64,000 bases of DNA, from positions 1 through 64,000 of the forward strand of contig NZ_MSQD01000004.1 of NCBI RefSeq assembly GCF_002102475.1, given 5' to 3'. The notes under the pieces were generated by a model. It was given only the letters and a program-made list of their open reading frames with translations, did not search any database and was not told the DNA's origin. Position 1 is the first letter of the stretch; each line of letters begins with the position of its first letter. The stretch is from Thermoanaerobacterium sp. PSU-2. Its GTDB lineage: Bacteria; Bacillota; Thermoanaerobacteria; Thermoanaerobacterales; Thermoanaerobacteraceae. Both the position numbers and the translations under genes were made by a program. Below are positions 1-9,609 of this stretch, one piece after another.

Positions 1-2039
1 TCATCTATAGTTATTAAATTGTAACTGAAAGTATATTTAAATATTACGTCTAATATCTCCACAAAAACTATGCTTATTACCGCTACAATAAATGGTGGCA
101 TATATATTTTTTTATCTTTATTAAATGTACTATTATTGCCTAGTATAGAGCCAATACCACTTCCAACCAATAACGCCGCAAGGACATAGGTAAGTGATGT
201 TATTGGATGTCCCAAATACAAAATGAATTTTTGTATCAATGATATCTCAATAAGCATATAAGCCGTTCCTAAAGCGCCAAAATAAATTAGCGCCTTCGCA
301 GTGTTTTTTTGCTTTAACATAGGTCTAAACAATAAATATATACCTAACAGAACTACTAAAAGAAGTATTATTAACAGCATTAATGCATTGTTGTTAAAAT
401 TGTAAAAATACGGCTTATCGTCTGTGGCAGGTTTAATAATAAATGGAAAACCTCTTAAAAAGTTATTAAACGTTAAATGTCCTTTTTCAAGATGAAAAAG
501 AGGACCAACTTCAAATGAAGTGGGGATATATAAAGGTTTATTGTTCCCAGCCATTGCTTCCATCTCAAGTCTGTTACTCTCATCTATTGTAAATGGCTTA
601 TTTTTAATGATTACCAAAGGACTATCTATTTGTGAATTGCCACCATGATTGTGAGTCATTGTAGAATCTTTGTTTATAACCGCTATATATTTTGTGGCTT
701 CTTCTACTGAAACACCGTTTCTGCTTAATGCACTAATCGCTGTTGCTACAATTTTACTCATATCCTCTTCATCATGAGCTAAAAATACTAACTTGCCATT
801 TTGTGACAAATGATCTATATAAGCTTTTAATGCCTCAACGGTATATATATAATTTTCGTTGAGAGCGTATCCAGTTTGTAAAGCTGAACTAGTCATTACC
901 ATAGATAAATAGATAATATCATATTTGTTTTTTGATCTATTAATAAAGTATCTACCATCTTCACCATAAATCTTAACATTAGCTTTATTATAAATATCAC
1001 CATTAAAATCTTTGAAATGCCTAACAGCATCTATAGTAGATGTATTGATTTCAACACCCGTTATATTTTTGCTTTTTCCAGCAAGAGCGTACAATATGTC
1101 CCTACCACCGCCAGGGCCAATTATTAATATATTATCTTTTTTGCCAAATGTATATGGTAAATATTCTACATCTTTTTTATATATGTCTAAACTGCCATCT
1201 TTGCCATCAAATTTATACATAGGAGAGCTTGCCGTTCCATCAATTGTTACAATCATCTCGTTCGGATCGTTGTCGACTCTTATAACATCCGTTCTTGAAA
1301 AAGCATTCCATTTAGTGTATACAATCTCTGCTTTATCTCCCGAACTAATTATGTTACCAAATGTTTTTAATTTACTTGTAATTATGCTGCCAAAGTTTTT
1401 TTCCATCACACTAATATAATTTTGCGGCACAAAAATTGACATAACAAACATACCTAATACTGCATATGCAATTATGTATTTCTTAGATAAAAAATTTACA
1501 AAAAATATTACAGCAATAGATGAGATAATAGATATCAATATGATTGATTTTATAACACCTAAATAATCAAGTGAAAATAAAACTAAAATACTGCCGAGTC
1601 CAGAACCAATCAAATCTACAAAATACAATTTATTGCTTATATCACTAAATTCACTATAAATTGATGATAAAATATAACCACCTATTATAAAAGGTACCAT
1701 CGCGGGTATAATATATACCAATATATTGATAGAAAACGGTAATATATAAAATAATCCTAGAACAAATATATATGAAATTGGCATCAATACTATCTTCTTA
1801 ATTAAGTTGTCCTTTAAAAATTGATTATTTGTCTTATTGTTTTTTAATTGTCTATATGCAACTATTCCTCCAATACCGAGTCCTAAAATTGAAAATGAGG
1901 TTATTATAAATGTGTAATGATACGTAAAAATAGCTGAAATAACCCTTGTCAATATTACTTGATATACAAACATTGATATGGATAAAGAGCTAATTCCAAA
2001 TAAAAGCAATAATTTACTTTTTCCCTTCTCTTGAATCAT
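1..2039 (-). CDS. Multi-pass membrane protein with spermidine-synthase-like domain (3' end beyond window)
   Basis: Open frame from an ATG at 2039, behind an AAAGGATGGG ribosome binding site, running off the left edge; about 679 residues are visible. The N-terminal third is hydrophobic with about six or seven predicted membrane segments. A class I methyltransferase/spermidine-synthase fold follows: glycine-rich loop ILIIGPGGGRD, acidic residue in GVEIN, and YGEDGRYF. Further membrane segments close the visible part. Known polyamine synthases have an acidic active-site loop after the second strand; here the corresponding stretch reads IIYLSMVMTSS, so a polyamine product is doubtful. The family occurs as membrane-fused spermidine-synthase homologues of unknown function. 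It is the last gene of a minus-strand series starting with the Lgt-like gene, 45 bp after the M23 peptidase stop. Confidence 0.75.
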   Translation of the reverse strand, partial: MIQEKGKSKLLLLFGISSLSISMFVYQVILTRVISAIFTYHYTFIITSFSILGLGIGGIVAYRQLKNNKTNNQFLKDNLIKKIVLMPISYIFVLGLFYILPFSINILVYIIPAMVPFIIGGYILSSIYSEFSDISNKLYFVDLIGSGLGSILVLFSLDYLGVIKSIILISIISSIAVIFFVNFLSKKYIIAYAVLGMFVMSIFVPQNYISVMEKNFGSIITSKLKTFGNIISSGDKAEIVYTKWNAFSRTDVIRVDNDPNEMIVTIDGTASSPMYKFDGKDGSLDIYKKDVEYLPYTFGKKDNILIIGPGGGRDILYALAGKSKNITGVEINTSTIDAVRHFKDFNGDIYNKANVKIYGEDGRYFINRSKNKYDIIYLSMVMTSSALQTGYALNENYIYTVEALKAYIDHLSQNGKLVFLAHDEEDMSKIVATAISALSRNGVSVEEATKYIAVINKDSTMTHNHGGNSQIDSPLVIIKNKPFTIDESNRLEMEAMAGNNKPLYIPTSFEVGPLFHLEKGHLTFNNFLRGFPFIIKPATDDKPYFYNFNNNALMLLIILLLVVLLGIYLLFRPMLKQKNTAKALIYFGALGTAYMLIEISLIQKFILYLGHPITSLTYVLAALLVGSGIGSILGNNSTFNKDKKIYMPPFIVAVISIVFVEILDVIFKYTFSYNLITID

Positions 2040-2083
2040 CTAACCCATCCTTTGCTGTTATTTATAATAATCTTATTATTTCT

Positions 2084-3229
2084 TTATCTTACATATGGTT
2101 CTGGATCAACTGGTGTACCATTTATTCTCACTTCAAAATGAAGGTTAACACCTGTAACAAGTCCAGTACTCCCAAGTTTTACAACAGGTTCACCTTTTTT
2201 TACATTTTTACCTTTTGAAACTAATATAGAGGAATTATGTGCATACAATGTAGATATACCTCCACCGTGATCGATTATCACAGAATTTCCATAACCTGAT
2301 ATCCATCCGGCATATATGACTGTCCCATCACCGGCTGCAACACCAATTGTTCCATATGGTGCAGGTATATCTATACCTGTATGTAACTTCTTTGTCTTGT
2401 AAACAGGATGTATTCTATATCCAAATGGTGAACTTATACTGTAATATCCTGGTACAGGCCATACCAACTTTCCATCGGTATATTTTACATTGCTATTATT
2501 TGTGTTTGTCGAACCGGTTTGAGATCTTATGATATCCATTACCTGTTTTGATACGGTTTCTAGATCTTCAAGATCTTCCTCATATTTTTTTTGTTGTCTT
2601 TCAAGGTCTCTCAAGACACCACTTCTTGATACCATGGCTACTTGTATCCTTTTCTTTCTCTCTTGCACTTGAGCTGTAACATATTGCAAATTATTTTTCT
2701 CTTCTTTTAAGACTTCTTCTTTTTTCGCTATTAAATTTTTAGTGTTTTTCATTTCATTTAAAAATCTTATATCAAAAGCCATTAATTTTTTTATATTATC
2801 AAGTCTTGATATAAAATCGATAAAATTTTTTGAATCCAATAAAACTTCAATATATCCTGCATCACCACTCATATATATTGCTCTTATCCTCTCTTTATAC
2901 AAACTCTTACGAGAATCATATCTTTTTTGAGCTATATCTAGTTCTTTCTGTGTATCACTTATTTTTTGCTCAATTGAGTATAATTTCCTCTGATTTTCAA
3001 TCAATTCTTTTTGAGTTTCTGATAGCTGTTTATCGATGTCTAATAGTTCTTTTTTTACAGATTGCTGTTTTTGATAATTTTCACTTAATTTTCTTTGAGT
3101 TTGTTGTTTTTGAATGCTTAAGTCTTCAAGTCTCTTTTTATTATCAGTTAAATTAGATGAATATCCATAATTAAAAGCAAATGCAAAAATAAAAATGATA
3201 ATTAGAAAAATAGTCATCTTACGTTTCAT
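2084..3229 (-). CDS. M23 family murein peptidase with coiled coil (EnvC-like)
   Basis: 381 residues. An N-terminal hydrophobic signal/anchor (about residues 5-25) is followed by a long charged coiled coil rich in Q, K and E (about 30-235) and a C-terminal LytM/M23 domain. The zinc ligands are intact: H and D in LHTGIDIPAP, the second motif HxH as the NLHFEV segment, and an upstream YAHNSS segment. Such proteins cut peptidoglycan cross-bridges or activate amidases during division or sporulation. The start at 3229 is chosen because AGGGGG lies 7 bases upstream; an in-frame extension to 3295 has no better site. It sits between the 52-aa His-rich peptide and the spermidine-synthase-like membrane protein, probably co-transcribed. 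Confidence 0.88.
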   Translation of the reverse strand: MKRKMTIFLIIIFIFAFAFNYGYSSNLTDNKKRLEDLSIQKQQTQRKLSENYQKQQSVKKELLDIDKQLSETQKELIENQRKLYSIEQKISDTQKELDIAQKRYDSRKSLYKERIRAIYMSGDAGYIEVLLDSKNFIDFISRLDNIKKLMAFDIRFLNEMKNTKNLIAKKEEVLKEEKNNLQYVTAQVQERKKRIQVAMVSRSGVLRDLERQQKKYEEDLEDLETVSKQVMDIIRSQTGSTNTNNSNVKYTDGKLVWPVPGYYSISSPFGYRIHPVYKTKKLHTGIDIPAPYGTIGVAAGDGTVIYAGWISGYGNSVIIDHGGGISTLYAHNSSILVSKGKNVKKGEPVVKLGSTGLVTGVNLHFEVRINGTPVDPEPYVR

Positions 3230-3300
3230 CAATATCCCCCTAAGAAATCTATATATAATCGACATATCTGGTATGAATTTCACCAGGTATGTCACAACAC

Positions 3301-3459
3301 CTATTCTGTTGCGTCATCCTCAGGTTTTTCGATTTGCCTATTGCCTTTATCTTGTTCATGGCTGTGATTATGACTATGCATACCTTTCATCATAAATAAA
3401 TGCATTAATGGGCACAACAGTAGAAACAAAAACGGTAAAATAGTTGTTAAAAACTTCAT
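3301..3459 (-). CDS. Small His-rich membrane peptide (DUF2933-like)
   Basis: 52-residue ORF with an AAAGGAG ribosome binding site 8 bases before its ATG. Residues 3-23 form one hydrophobic segment ending in the pattern LLLCPLMHLFMMKGMH, followed by a HSHNHSH cluster and an acidic tail. Short proteins of this layout (often annotated DUF2933) accompany heavy-metal genes in Firmicutes. The His cluster could bind copper or another soft metal; that is inference. It lies 29 bp downstream of the Lgt-like gene and 71 bp upstream of the M23 peptidase, on the same strand, so co-expression is likely. No enzymatic role can be assigned. Confidence 0.7.
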   Translation of the reverse strand: MKFLTTILPFLFLLLCPLMHLFMMKGMHSHNHSHEQDKGNRQIEKPEDDATE

Positions 3460-3488
3460 TTGTAACACTCCTTTCATAAAATTTTTAT

Positions 3489-4322
3489 TTAATGGATATA
3501 GTAAAAGAAAACCGTCGATATTGCCATTAACAAAACTACCACCACAATATCTATAAAACCTTTTTTACTTTGTACCGGCATCTCATCTTTCTCAATAGTA
3601 TTGTATTTTTTAATATAATGTGCCGCTATCAAAGCTGCAGCAATAAATATAGCACTAGCAAGATGAGCGATTGTAAATGGTGGTAAAATCATAGGATTTC
3701 CGGCTCTAAAAAATTCTACAATAGATCTATTTATATTGAAGAAAATAACATATATGATAAATAATTGTCCATTGTATTTTATTTTGTCCCTTTTTCTCCA
3801 AAGCACGAAAAACATAATATAGTCAAGTAAAAACTCATAAACTTGTACAGGATGCAATAATTGTCCATTTACTTTTATTCCCCATGGCCATGGACGTGCC
3901 ATTGCATACCCAAATATGTCGCATCCTATTCTTCCGATTGCTTGTCCTATAGCAAGCCCTGGCGCCGCTAAATCTGCAATTTTCCAGAAATTTAATTTAT
4001 ATTTTCTAACATACCATATACTAAATAAAATCCCGGCAACTAAACTACCGTGAATAGCCATCCCACCATCATGTATTTTTAGTATTTCAAGTGGATGTGT
4101 CAGGAAAAAATATGGTCGATATGTCAAAACGAATCCGAGCCTTCCCCCTATTATACCAACTATTATAAGGTACACGAGAAATTCTGAAACTTTGTCAACA
4201 TCAAGGCCTTTTCTTTTGGCTTCTTTTAATGCCAAAATATACCCTGTGCCAACACCTATCGCTATCATTATTCCAAATAGATATATAGTGAAACCGCCAA
4301 TATTAAACAAAGGTACTGTCAT
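3489..4322 (-). CDS. lgt: Prolipoprotein diacylglyceryl transferase family protein (divergent Lgt)
   Basis: 277 residues, about seven membrane segments, GAGAGGAG ribosome binding site before ATG 4322. Lgt landmarks are recognisable: the HDGGMAIHGSLVAG loop, AIGRIGCDIFGY at the position of the Lgt signature, and LHPVQVYEF near the usual HPTQLYE. Canonical Lgt transfers diacylglycerol from phosphatidylglycerol to the lipobox cysteine at the membrane. The canonical signature reads GRxGNFxN; here the Asn positions are Cys-Asp and Phe-Gly, so this may be a paralogue with altered activity. It groups with a His-rich peptide and a YHS protein, suggesting a metal-related variant rather than the housekeeping enzyme. 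The family call is firm, the activity uncertain. Confidence 0.8.
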   Translation of the reverse strand: MTVPLFNIGGFTIYLFGIMIAIGVGTGYILALKEAKRKGLDVDKVSEFLVYLIIVGIIGGRLGFVLTYRPYFFLTHPLEILKIHDGGMAIHGSLVAGILFSIWYVRKYKLNFWKIADLAAPGLAIGQAIGRIGCDIFGYAMARPWPWGIKVNGQLLHPVQVYEFLLDYIMFFVLWRKRDKIKYNGQLFIIYVIFFNINRSIVEFFRAGNPMILPPFTIAHLASAIFIAAALIAAHYIKKYNTIEKDEMPVQSKKGFIDIVVVVLLMAISTVFFYYIH

Positions 4323-4742
4323 AAAAAATCTCCTCTCATATTAACTTTCATACTCATTCTTCAAAAAGATATATAAATTACTGTATCAATTGCTACAACA
4401 GTGTACTAAAAGGCGCTAATTCTCTGCTTTAAAAAATTGTATAAAAGATTGTCTTTATGTTTTACACGGATATTATTGCTATTACTGCCATAGCATCCAC
4501 ATATTATAACCTCCATTCCACATCTATCACTAACGCACGATATAATAAAAAATATATAAGGTCTAAAATTAATTCAAGAAAAAGATACACTATAATAAAA
4601 CCTTAGTACCATCTAGAAATTTATAGTGCAAAAATCATGCCAAATAAAAAGGGTCTGAAAAATATCAAATCTCTAAATAAATTAGAGAATGATAGTTCAA
4701 ACCCTATAATGCATTTTAGTATATCATGTACTTCAGAGCAAA
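4323..4742. other. 420-bp gap without a convincing gene; contains an imperfect hairpin
   Basis: No ORF with a plausible ribosome binding site and length was found on either strand. One GGAGG at about 4508-4512 (minus strand) leads only to frames of under 10 codons. The stretch is very AT-rich. Its one structured segment is a nested inverted repeat at 4650-4705, just past the end of the YHS gene, listed separately. Confidence 0.6.
4650..4705. repeat. Nested imperfect inverted repeat (56 nt hairpin)
   Basis: Arms pair in four blocks from outside in: AGGGT with ACCCT, TGAA with TTCA, ATCA with TGAT, and TCTCTAA with TTAGAGA, around a 5-nt ATAAA loop. It begins 38 bp past the YHS gene stop. It could be the 3' end structure of that transcript, although no clear U-run follows on the minus strand. 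It could also be a small RNA or the relic of a mobile element. Confidence 0.5.
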
Positions 4743-4937
4743 TTAACAGCAACCATGGTGACTGTGCCCACCATGATGTCCTTCATTACTTTCATTTTTT
4801 ACATATTTTTCTGGATTCTTTTCAAATTCTGCTTTACAACTTTTCGAACAGAAAAAATATTCCTTTCCATTGAATGTTGTTTTAGCTGCAGCATTATCCT
4901 CTTTAACATCCATTCCACACACTGGATCCTTAGCCAT
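4743..4937 (-). CDS. YHS-domain metal-binding protein with His/Cys-rich tail
   Basis: 64 residues starting at ATG 4937 behind AAAGGAGGTG. The YHS domain is complete: DPVCGMDV near the N-terminus, then EYFFCSKSCKAEFEKNPEKY. Its cysteines are the expected soft-metal ligands, as in the YHS domains of copper ATPases and mercury/copper resistance proteins. The tail adds HHGGHSHHGCC, a further metal-binding cluster. The promoter contains a 17-bp ATAC-N9-GTAT operator nearly matching the one before copZ at 12.9 kb, so both are probably controlled by one CsoR-type copper repressor. A cytosolic copper buffer or chaperone is the likely role (inferred). A longer in-frame start at 4994 would place the operator inside the gene and is unlikely. 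Confidence 0.85.
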   Translation of the reverse strand: MAKDPVCGMDVKEDNAAAKTTFNGKEYFFCSKSCKAEFEKNPEKYVKNESNEGHHGGHSHHGCC

Positions 4938-4961
4938 TTTCCACACCTCCTTTGATACGTT

Positions 4962-4978
4962 ATACCTATACCGGGTAT
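4962..4978 (-). promoter_or_regulatory. Copper-type (CsoR-like) operator before the YHS gene
   Basis: On the minus strand it reads ATACCCGGTATAGGTAT, an inverted repeat with ATACC/GGTAT arms. It lies just downstream of the -10 box, where a repressor would block transcription. Thirteen of 17 positions match the site before copZ at 12922-12938. Assignment to CsoR rests on resemblance to known ATACCC...GGGTAT sites. Confidence 0.6.
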
Positions 4979-4984
4979 GTTTAT

Positions 4985-5013
4985 ATGATATCATTTAATT
5001 ACACAAAAGTCAA
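4985..5013 (-). promoter_or_regulatory. Sigma-A promoter of the YHS gene
   Basis: Minus-strand TTGACT (5008-5013), 17-bp spacer and TATCAT (4985-4990), upstream of the copper-type operator. The -35 overlaps the end of a TATTCCGATTG element also seen before cysK. Confidence 0.65.
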
Positions 5014-5107
5014 TCGGAATATGTATATTTATGTGTTTCTATTATTAATTTAAATATTATTGTCATATATATTATATTAAACAAATATATAGTAAATTAT
5101 TTTAAAA

Positions 5108-5141
5108 ATAACAAAAGCCCTCTTCTATTGTGAAGAGAGCT
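5108..5141 (-). terminator. Terminator of metY
   Basis: Minus strand: AGCTCTCTTC pairs with GAAGAGGGCT around a 6-nt loop, followed by TTTTGTTATTTTT. It lies 10 bp past the metY stop. Confidence 0.75.
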
Positions 5142-5150
5142 CTATAATAA

Positions 5151-6443
<1,293 letters not shown>

Positions 6444-6525
6444 CTAAATCTCTCCTCTTCACAGTTTTAGTTTAAGGAATTTAAAATGTTATTCTTATAA
6501 TTCACCTCTTTTCTTATTTTTAGAA

Positions 6526-6558
6526 TATTAAAAGCCCTCTTCGATGTAGAAGAGGGCT
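6526..6558 (-). terminator. Expression-platform terminator of the metY SAM riboswitch
   Basis: Minus strand: AGCCCTCTTC and GAAGAGGGCT form a 10-bp stem around TACATC, followed by TTTTAAT. It sits directly after the SAM aptamer and before metY, so SAM binding should favour termination. Confidence 0.8.
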
Positions 6559-6572
6559 AAGTTTGCGCCGCT

Positions 6573-6677
6573 CCTCTCATCTCTCAGGTTTCCCTGCAGG
6601 ATTTGGCACCAGACGCATTATATATGCCGGTTGCCGGGTTTCATCGGGCCAGTCCCTCCACCACTCTTGATAAGAGG
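6573..6677 (-). ncRNA. SAM-I (S-box) riboswitch of metY
   Basis: The minus strand has the S-box core: P1 strands CCTCTTATC and GATGAGAGG, GAGGGACTGGCCC, GAAACCCGGCAACC, GGTGCCAAATCCTGC and the final GAGAGATGAGAG. All conserved blocks are in order. A terminator follows at 6526-6558. S-box RNAs turn off methionine biosynthesis genes when SAM is bound. Confidence 0.96.
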
Positions 6678-6703
6678 TTTCATATTCTATTTTATTTTTA
6701 TTT

Positions 6704-6732
6704 ATATTAACACTTTAAATCATTAATGTCAA
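6704..6732 (-). promoter_or_regulatory. Sigma-A promoter of the metY leader
   Basis: Perfect TTGACA (6727-6732), 17-bp spacer, TAATAT (6704-6709) on the minus strand. Transcription would start about 15-20 bp before the SAM aptamer. Confidence 0.8.
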
Positions 6733-6764
6733 TAGGATTTCTTGGACATTTCTCAGATTGAAAT

Positions 6765-7685
6765 TTAAAATCTATATAAATTTTCACTAAAATACCTATC
6801 AGATCTATCAGGAAATACTACAACTATATTTTTTGATTCCTTTTGCTTATTAGCCTGTTTTATAGCCGCAGCAAAGGCAGCGCCCGACGATGATCCTACA
6901 AATAATCCTTCTCTTTTTGCAAGTTCCTTAACATAATAAAAGGCTTCATCATCAGTTACCTTTTCGACATCATCTATTAAGCTTACATCCATAGTATCAG
7001 GTATAAAATCATTACCTATGCCCTCTATTTTGTAGCACTTTACTAAATCTCCTCCACCAATTATTGAACCAACAGGATCAGCAAGCACGCCTTTTACTTT
7101 AGGATTTTTCTCTTTTAAATACCTAACTACACCTGTGAACGTTCCACCAGTACCTGCTCCAGCAATAAACACATCTACTTTTCCATCCAAAGCATCATAT
7201 ATCTCTTGTCCTGTTGTTTCATAATGAGCCTTTACATTTGCCATATTTTTAAACTGGTTTGGAATATATGAGTCCTTAATATCCTTTGCTAATTCATATG
7301 CTTTATCCATCGCTCCTTTCATTCCAAGCTCTTTAGGCGTATTTACTATTTCAGCACCTAAAGCTTTCATTAATATCTGTTTCTCTACTGAAAATTTAGT
7401 TGGTACAACAAATATGACTTTATAACCTTTATTCAATGCTGCGAGTGCAAGGCCAATGCCCGTATTCCCTGCAGTAGGCTCTATTATAGTAGAACCTTTT
7501 TTTATTAATCCCTTATCTTCAGCATCTTTTATCATGTAATAGCACGTTCTATCTTTTACAGAACCACCAGGGTTCATGTTTTCTAGCTTGGCAAAGATAT
7601 TTACATACGGAGGTATATCAAAATGAGTTATTTTTAGAAGTGGTGTCTTGCCAATTAAATCACTGATTCCCTCTGCATATTTCAT
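6765..7685 (-). CDS. mccA: PLP-dependent cystathionine beta-synthase/cysteine synthase (MccA-like)
   Basis: 306 residues of the fold-type II PLP family: PLP lysine in GGSVKDRTCYYM, EPTAGNTGIGLALAA, and the phosphate loop GAGTGGTFTG. It follows the cystathionine lyase-like gene by 4 bp and belongs to a methyltransferase-lyase-synthase operon resembling Bacillus subtilis yrrT-mtnN-mccA-mccB. There MccA joins O-acetylserine or serine with homocysteine to form cystathionine. The gene differs from the classical cysK at 11592-12524 ([26 protein letters not shown]), supporting division of labour. The homocysteine specificity is inferred from operon context; it could act as a second cysteine synthase. 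Confidence 0.85.
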   Translation of the reverse strand: MKYAEGISDLIGKTPLLKITHFDIPPYVNIFAKLENMNPGGSVKDRTCYYMIKDAEDKGLIKKGSTIIEPTAGNTGIGLALAALNKGYKVIFVVPTKFSVEKQILMKALGAEIVNTPKELGMKGAMDKAYELAKDIKDSYIPNQFKNMANVKAHYETTGQEIYDALDGKVDVFIAGAGTGGTFTGVVRYLKEKNPKVKGVLADPVGSIIGGGDLVKCYKIEGIGNDFIPDTMDVSLIDDVEKVTDDEAFYYVKELAKREGLFVGSSSGAAFAAAIKQANKQKESKNIVVVFPDRSDRYFSENLYRF

Positions 7686-7689
7686 GATT

Positions 7690-8826
7690 TCAACTCCTTA
7701 TTGCATTTTTTAAATCCTCAATTAAATCCAGATAATTCTCAAGTCCAACTGATAATCTTACTAACTTATCGGTTATGCCGAGCTTCAATCTTTGTTCCTC
7801 TGGTATAGACGCATGTGTCATTTTTGCTGGATATGAAATTAGGCTTTCATATCCCCCGAGACTTTCTGCGAGTGTAATAAGTTTTACATTGTTTAATAAT
7901 TTTAATGCCGTATCTTTGTTTTTTAACTCAAATGAAATCACGCCTCCAAAGCCATCCATCTGCTCTTTTGCAATATCGTATCCTGGATGTGTATGTAAAC
8001 CAGGATAACAAACTTTTTCAACTTCAGGTTGTTCCAAAAGCCAATTTGCAATTTCTTTGGCGTTTTTCTCATGCCTTTCCATTCTAACGCTAAGTGTTTT
8101 TATTCCCCTAATCACAAGGTAAGAATCCTGCGGCCCTAAAATGCCACCAACTGCATTTTGCAGAAAATGAATTTTATGAGCTAATTCTTCACTATTAACA
8201 ACCACAAGGCCTGCTACAACATCGCTATGGCCTCCAAGGTATTTTGTTGCACTATGAACAACTATGTCTGCACCCAATTCAATGGGTCTTTGGAAATATG
8301 GTGTCATAAAAGTATTATCAACTATCGAAAGTATGTTATATTCTTTAGCTATTCTTGAAATTTCTCTGATATTTGTAATTGTCATAAGAGGATTTGTAGG
8401 TGTTTCATAAAATATTGCCTTTGTATTTTTTGTTATACTATTTACAACATTATCTTTTAAAGACGTGTCTACAAATTTTGAAACTATGCCAAGCCTTTTA
8501 AAAACTTTCTCAAGTACCCTGAATGTTCCTCCATAAACATTATTTGAAACTATTACCTCGTCACCAGCATTAAAAAGCATCAAAACTGTCGATATTGCTG
8601 CCATGCCAGATGCAAAGGCAAAACCACCCTTTCCACCCTCTAGATCATTAATAAGCTTTTCTAATGATTCTCGTGTTGGATTGCCTGTTCTTGAATATTC
8701 ATAACCTCTATCTTTTCCTACGGCATCCTGTTTAAACGTCGATGTTTGGTATATAGGTGTTGATACTGCACCTGTTTTTTCATCACCAAATATACCACCA
8801 TGAATTAATTTTGTCTCCTTTCTCAT
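7690..8826 (-). CDS. mccB: Cystathionine gamma-lyase/synthase (MccB-like)
   Basis: 378 residues, typical of the Cys/Met PLP family members CGL and CGS. Visible motifs are YEYSRTGNPTRESLE, GGFAFASGMAAIST and the PLP lysine within SATKYLGGHSDVVAG. In the reverse transsulfuration pathway it cleaves cystathionine to cysteine, ammonia and 2-oxobutyrate. A gamma-synthase role is possible, because the two activities are hard to separate by sequence. Pairing with the MccA-like gene 4 bp downstream and the YrrT-like methyltransferase 12 bp upstream favours methionine-to-cysteine conversion. Its ribosome binding site is AAGGAGG. Expression should follow the operator-bearing promoter at about 9.5 kb. 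Confidence 0.85.
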   Translation of the reverse strand: MRKETKLIHGGIFGDEKTGAVSTPIYQTSTFKQDAVGKDRGYEYSRTGNPTRESLEKLINDLEGGKGGFAFASGMAAISTVLMLFNAGDEVIVSNNVYGGTFRVLEKVFKRLGIVSKFVDTSLKDNVVNSITKNTKAIFYETPTNPLMTITNIREISRIAKEYNILSIVDNTFMTPYFQRPIELGADIVVHSATKYLGGHSDVVAGLVVVNSEELAHKIHFLQNAVGGILGPQDSYLVIRGIKTLSVRMERHEKNAKEIANWLLEQPEVEKVCYPGLHTHPGYDIAKEQMDGFGGVISFELKNKDTALKLLNNVKLITLAESLGGYESLISYPAKMTHASIPEEQRLKLGITDKLVRLSVGLENYLDLIEDLKNAIRS

Positions 8827-8838
8827 CCTAAATCCTCC

Positions 8839-9474
8839 TTATTCTTTAATTCCTTTTGCTATAAATATTCCTGTTTTTGCTATCTCTCCTTTAGATGACA
8901 CTGCAGTTGCATAAAGTCCTGTTTCTTTTACAAGTATTTCTTTAAAGTTACTATGAATAAGCCTTTTTTCTATATCTTCTAAATTAAATCCAAGCCATCT
9001 GTCGTACATTTCGAATCTTGCCCACTCACTACTGTGCTTCATAACATCTGTTAAGATCAGCATTCCGCCTGGCTTTAAAATCCTGTGTATTTCCATGATG
9101 CCTTTAAACGGATTTTCTACATGATGTAATACCATGTTTGAAAAAACTACATCGATAGAATCATCAATTATTGGTATTTGCTCCATACTTCCTTTTAAAA
9201 AAATTATGTTATTAATACCAGCATTCTCAGCAGTTTGTTTTGCATATTTAAGCATTTCATCTGAAACGTCGATCCCAACAACTTCTCTTGCATATTTTGA
9301 TAATTCCAAAGCCATAAATCCTGACCCTGTACCAATATCTGCAACAATTAAACCGCCTTTATTTTTTATGTTAGATCTTTCTATTGCAATGTTTCGAATA
9401 TCATCATCGAAGTATTTTTTTCTAATCTCATCCCATTCTCCCGCTATACTGTCAAAATATTCTATATAGTTCAT
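8839..9474 (-). CDS. yrrT: Class I SAM-dependent methyltransferase (YrrT-like)
   Basis: 211 residues with a Rossmann methyltransferase core: motif I VADIGTGSGFMALEL, acidic end of strand 2 in GIDVSDEMLKYA, motif II IDVVFSNMVLHHVEN, motif III ILKPGGMLILTD. It is the first gene of the operon with mccB and mccA, the position YrrT holds in Bacillus, where the operon recycles methionine sulfur through S-adenosylhomocysteine. The acceptor is unknown. The MTA/SAH nucleosidase gene (mtnN) found in the Bacillus operon is missing here, so SAH cleavage must be encoded elsewhere. Start ATG 9474 follows TTAGGAGGTG. Confidence 0.85.
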   Translation of the reverse strand: MNYIEYFDSIAGEWDEIRKKYFDDDIRNIAIERSNIKNKGGLIVADIGTGSGFMALELSKYAREVVGIDVSDEMLKYAKQTAENAGINNIIFLKGSMEQIPIIDDSIDVVFSNMVLHHVENPFKGIMEIHRILKPGGMLILTDVMKHSSEWARFEMYDRWLGFNLEDIEKRLIHSNFKEILVKETGLYATAVSSKGEIAKTGIFIAKGIKE

Positions 9475-9491
9475 ATAGCACCTCCTAATTT

Positions 9492-9513
9492 ATAGTATTC
9501 CGATATGAATACT
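9492..9513 (-). promoter_or_regulatory. Inverted-repeat operator at the yrrT-mccBA promoter
   Basis: Contains AGTATTC-CGATAT-GAATACT, a perfect 7-bp inverted repeat, overlapping a likely -10 region (minus-strand TACTATAAATT). The block ATASTATTCCGAT recurs before cysK at 12545. A CymR-like Rrf2 repressor of cysteine metabolism is the natural candidate, inferred from the two target operons. Confidence 0.55.
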
Positions 9514-9609
9514 TGGTTATAATTAAAATATCATTCTTCTTCTAAAATGTCAATAAAAAATTGCTTTTTTACAAAATTTCTTCAAGAAAAACATGAACTT
9601 CTCAAACTA

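Noticed and set aside
1012-1419. Plus-strand 135-codon ORF
   Set aside because: It lies antisense within the spermidine-synthase-like membrane gene, has no good ribosome binding site, and is composition shadow.
4637-4873. Plus-strand ORF of 78 codons over the YHS gene
   Set aside because: Antisense to a well-supported gene with motif and ribosome binding site; no recognisable protein.
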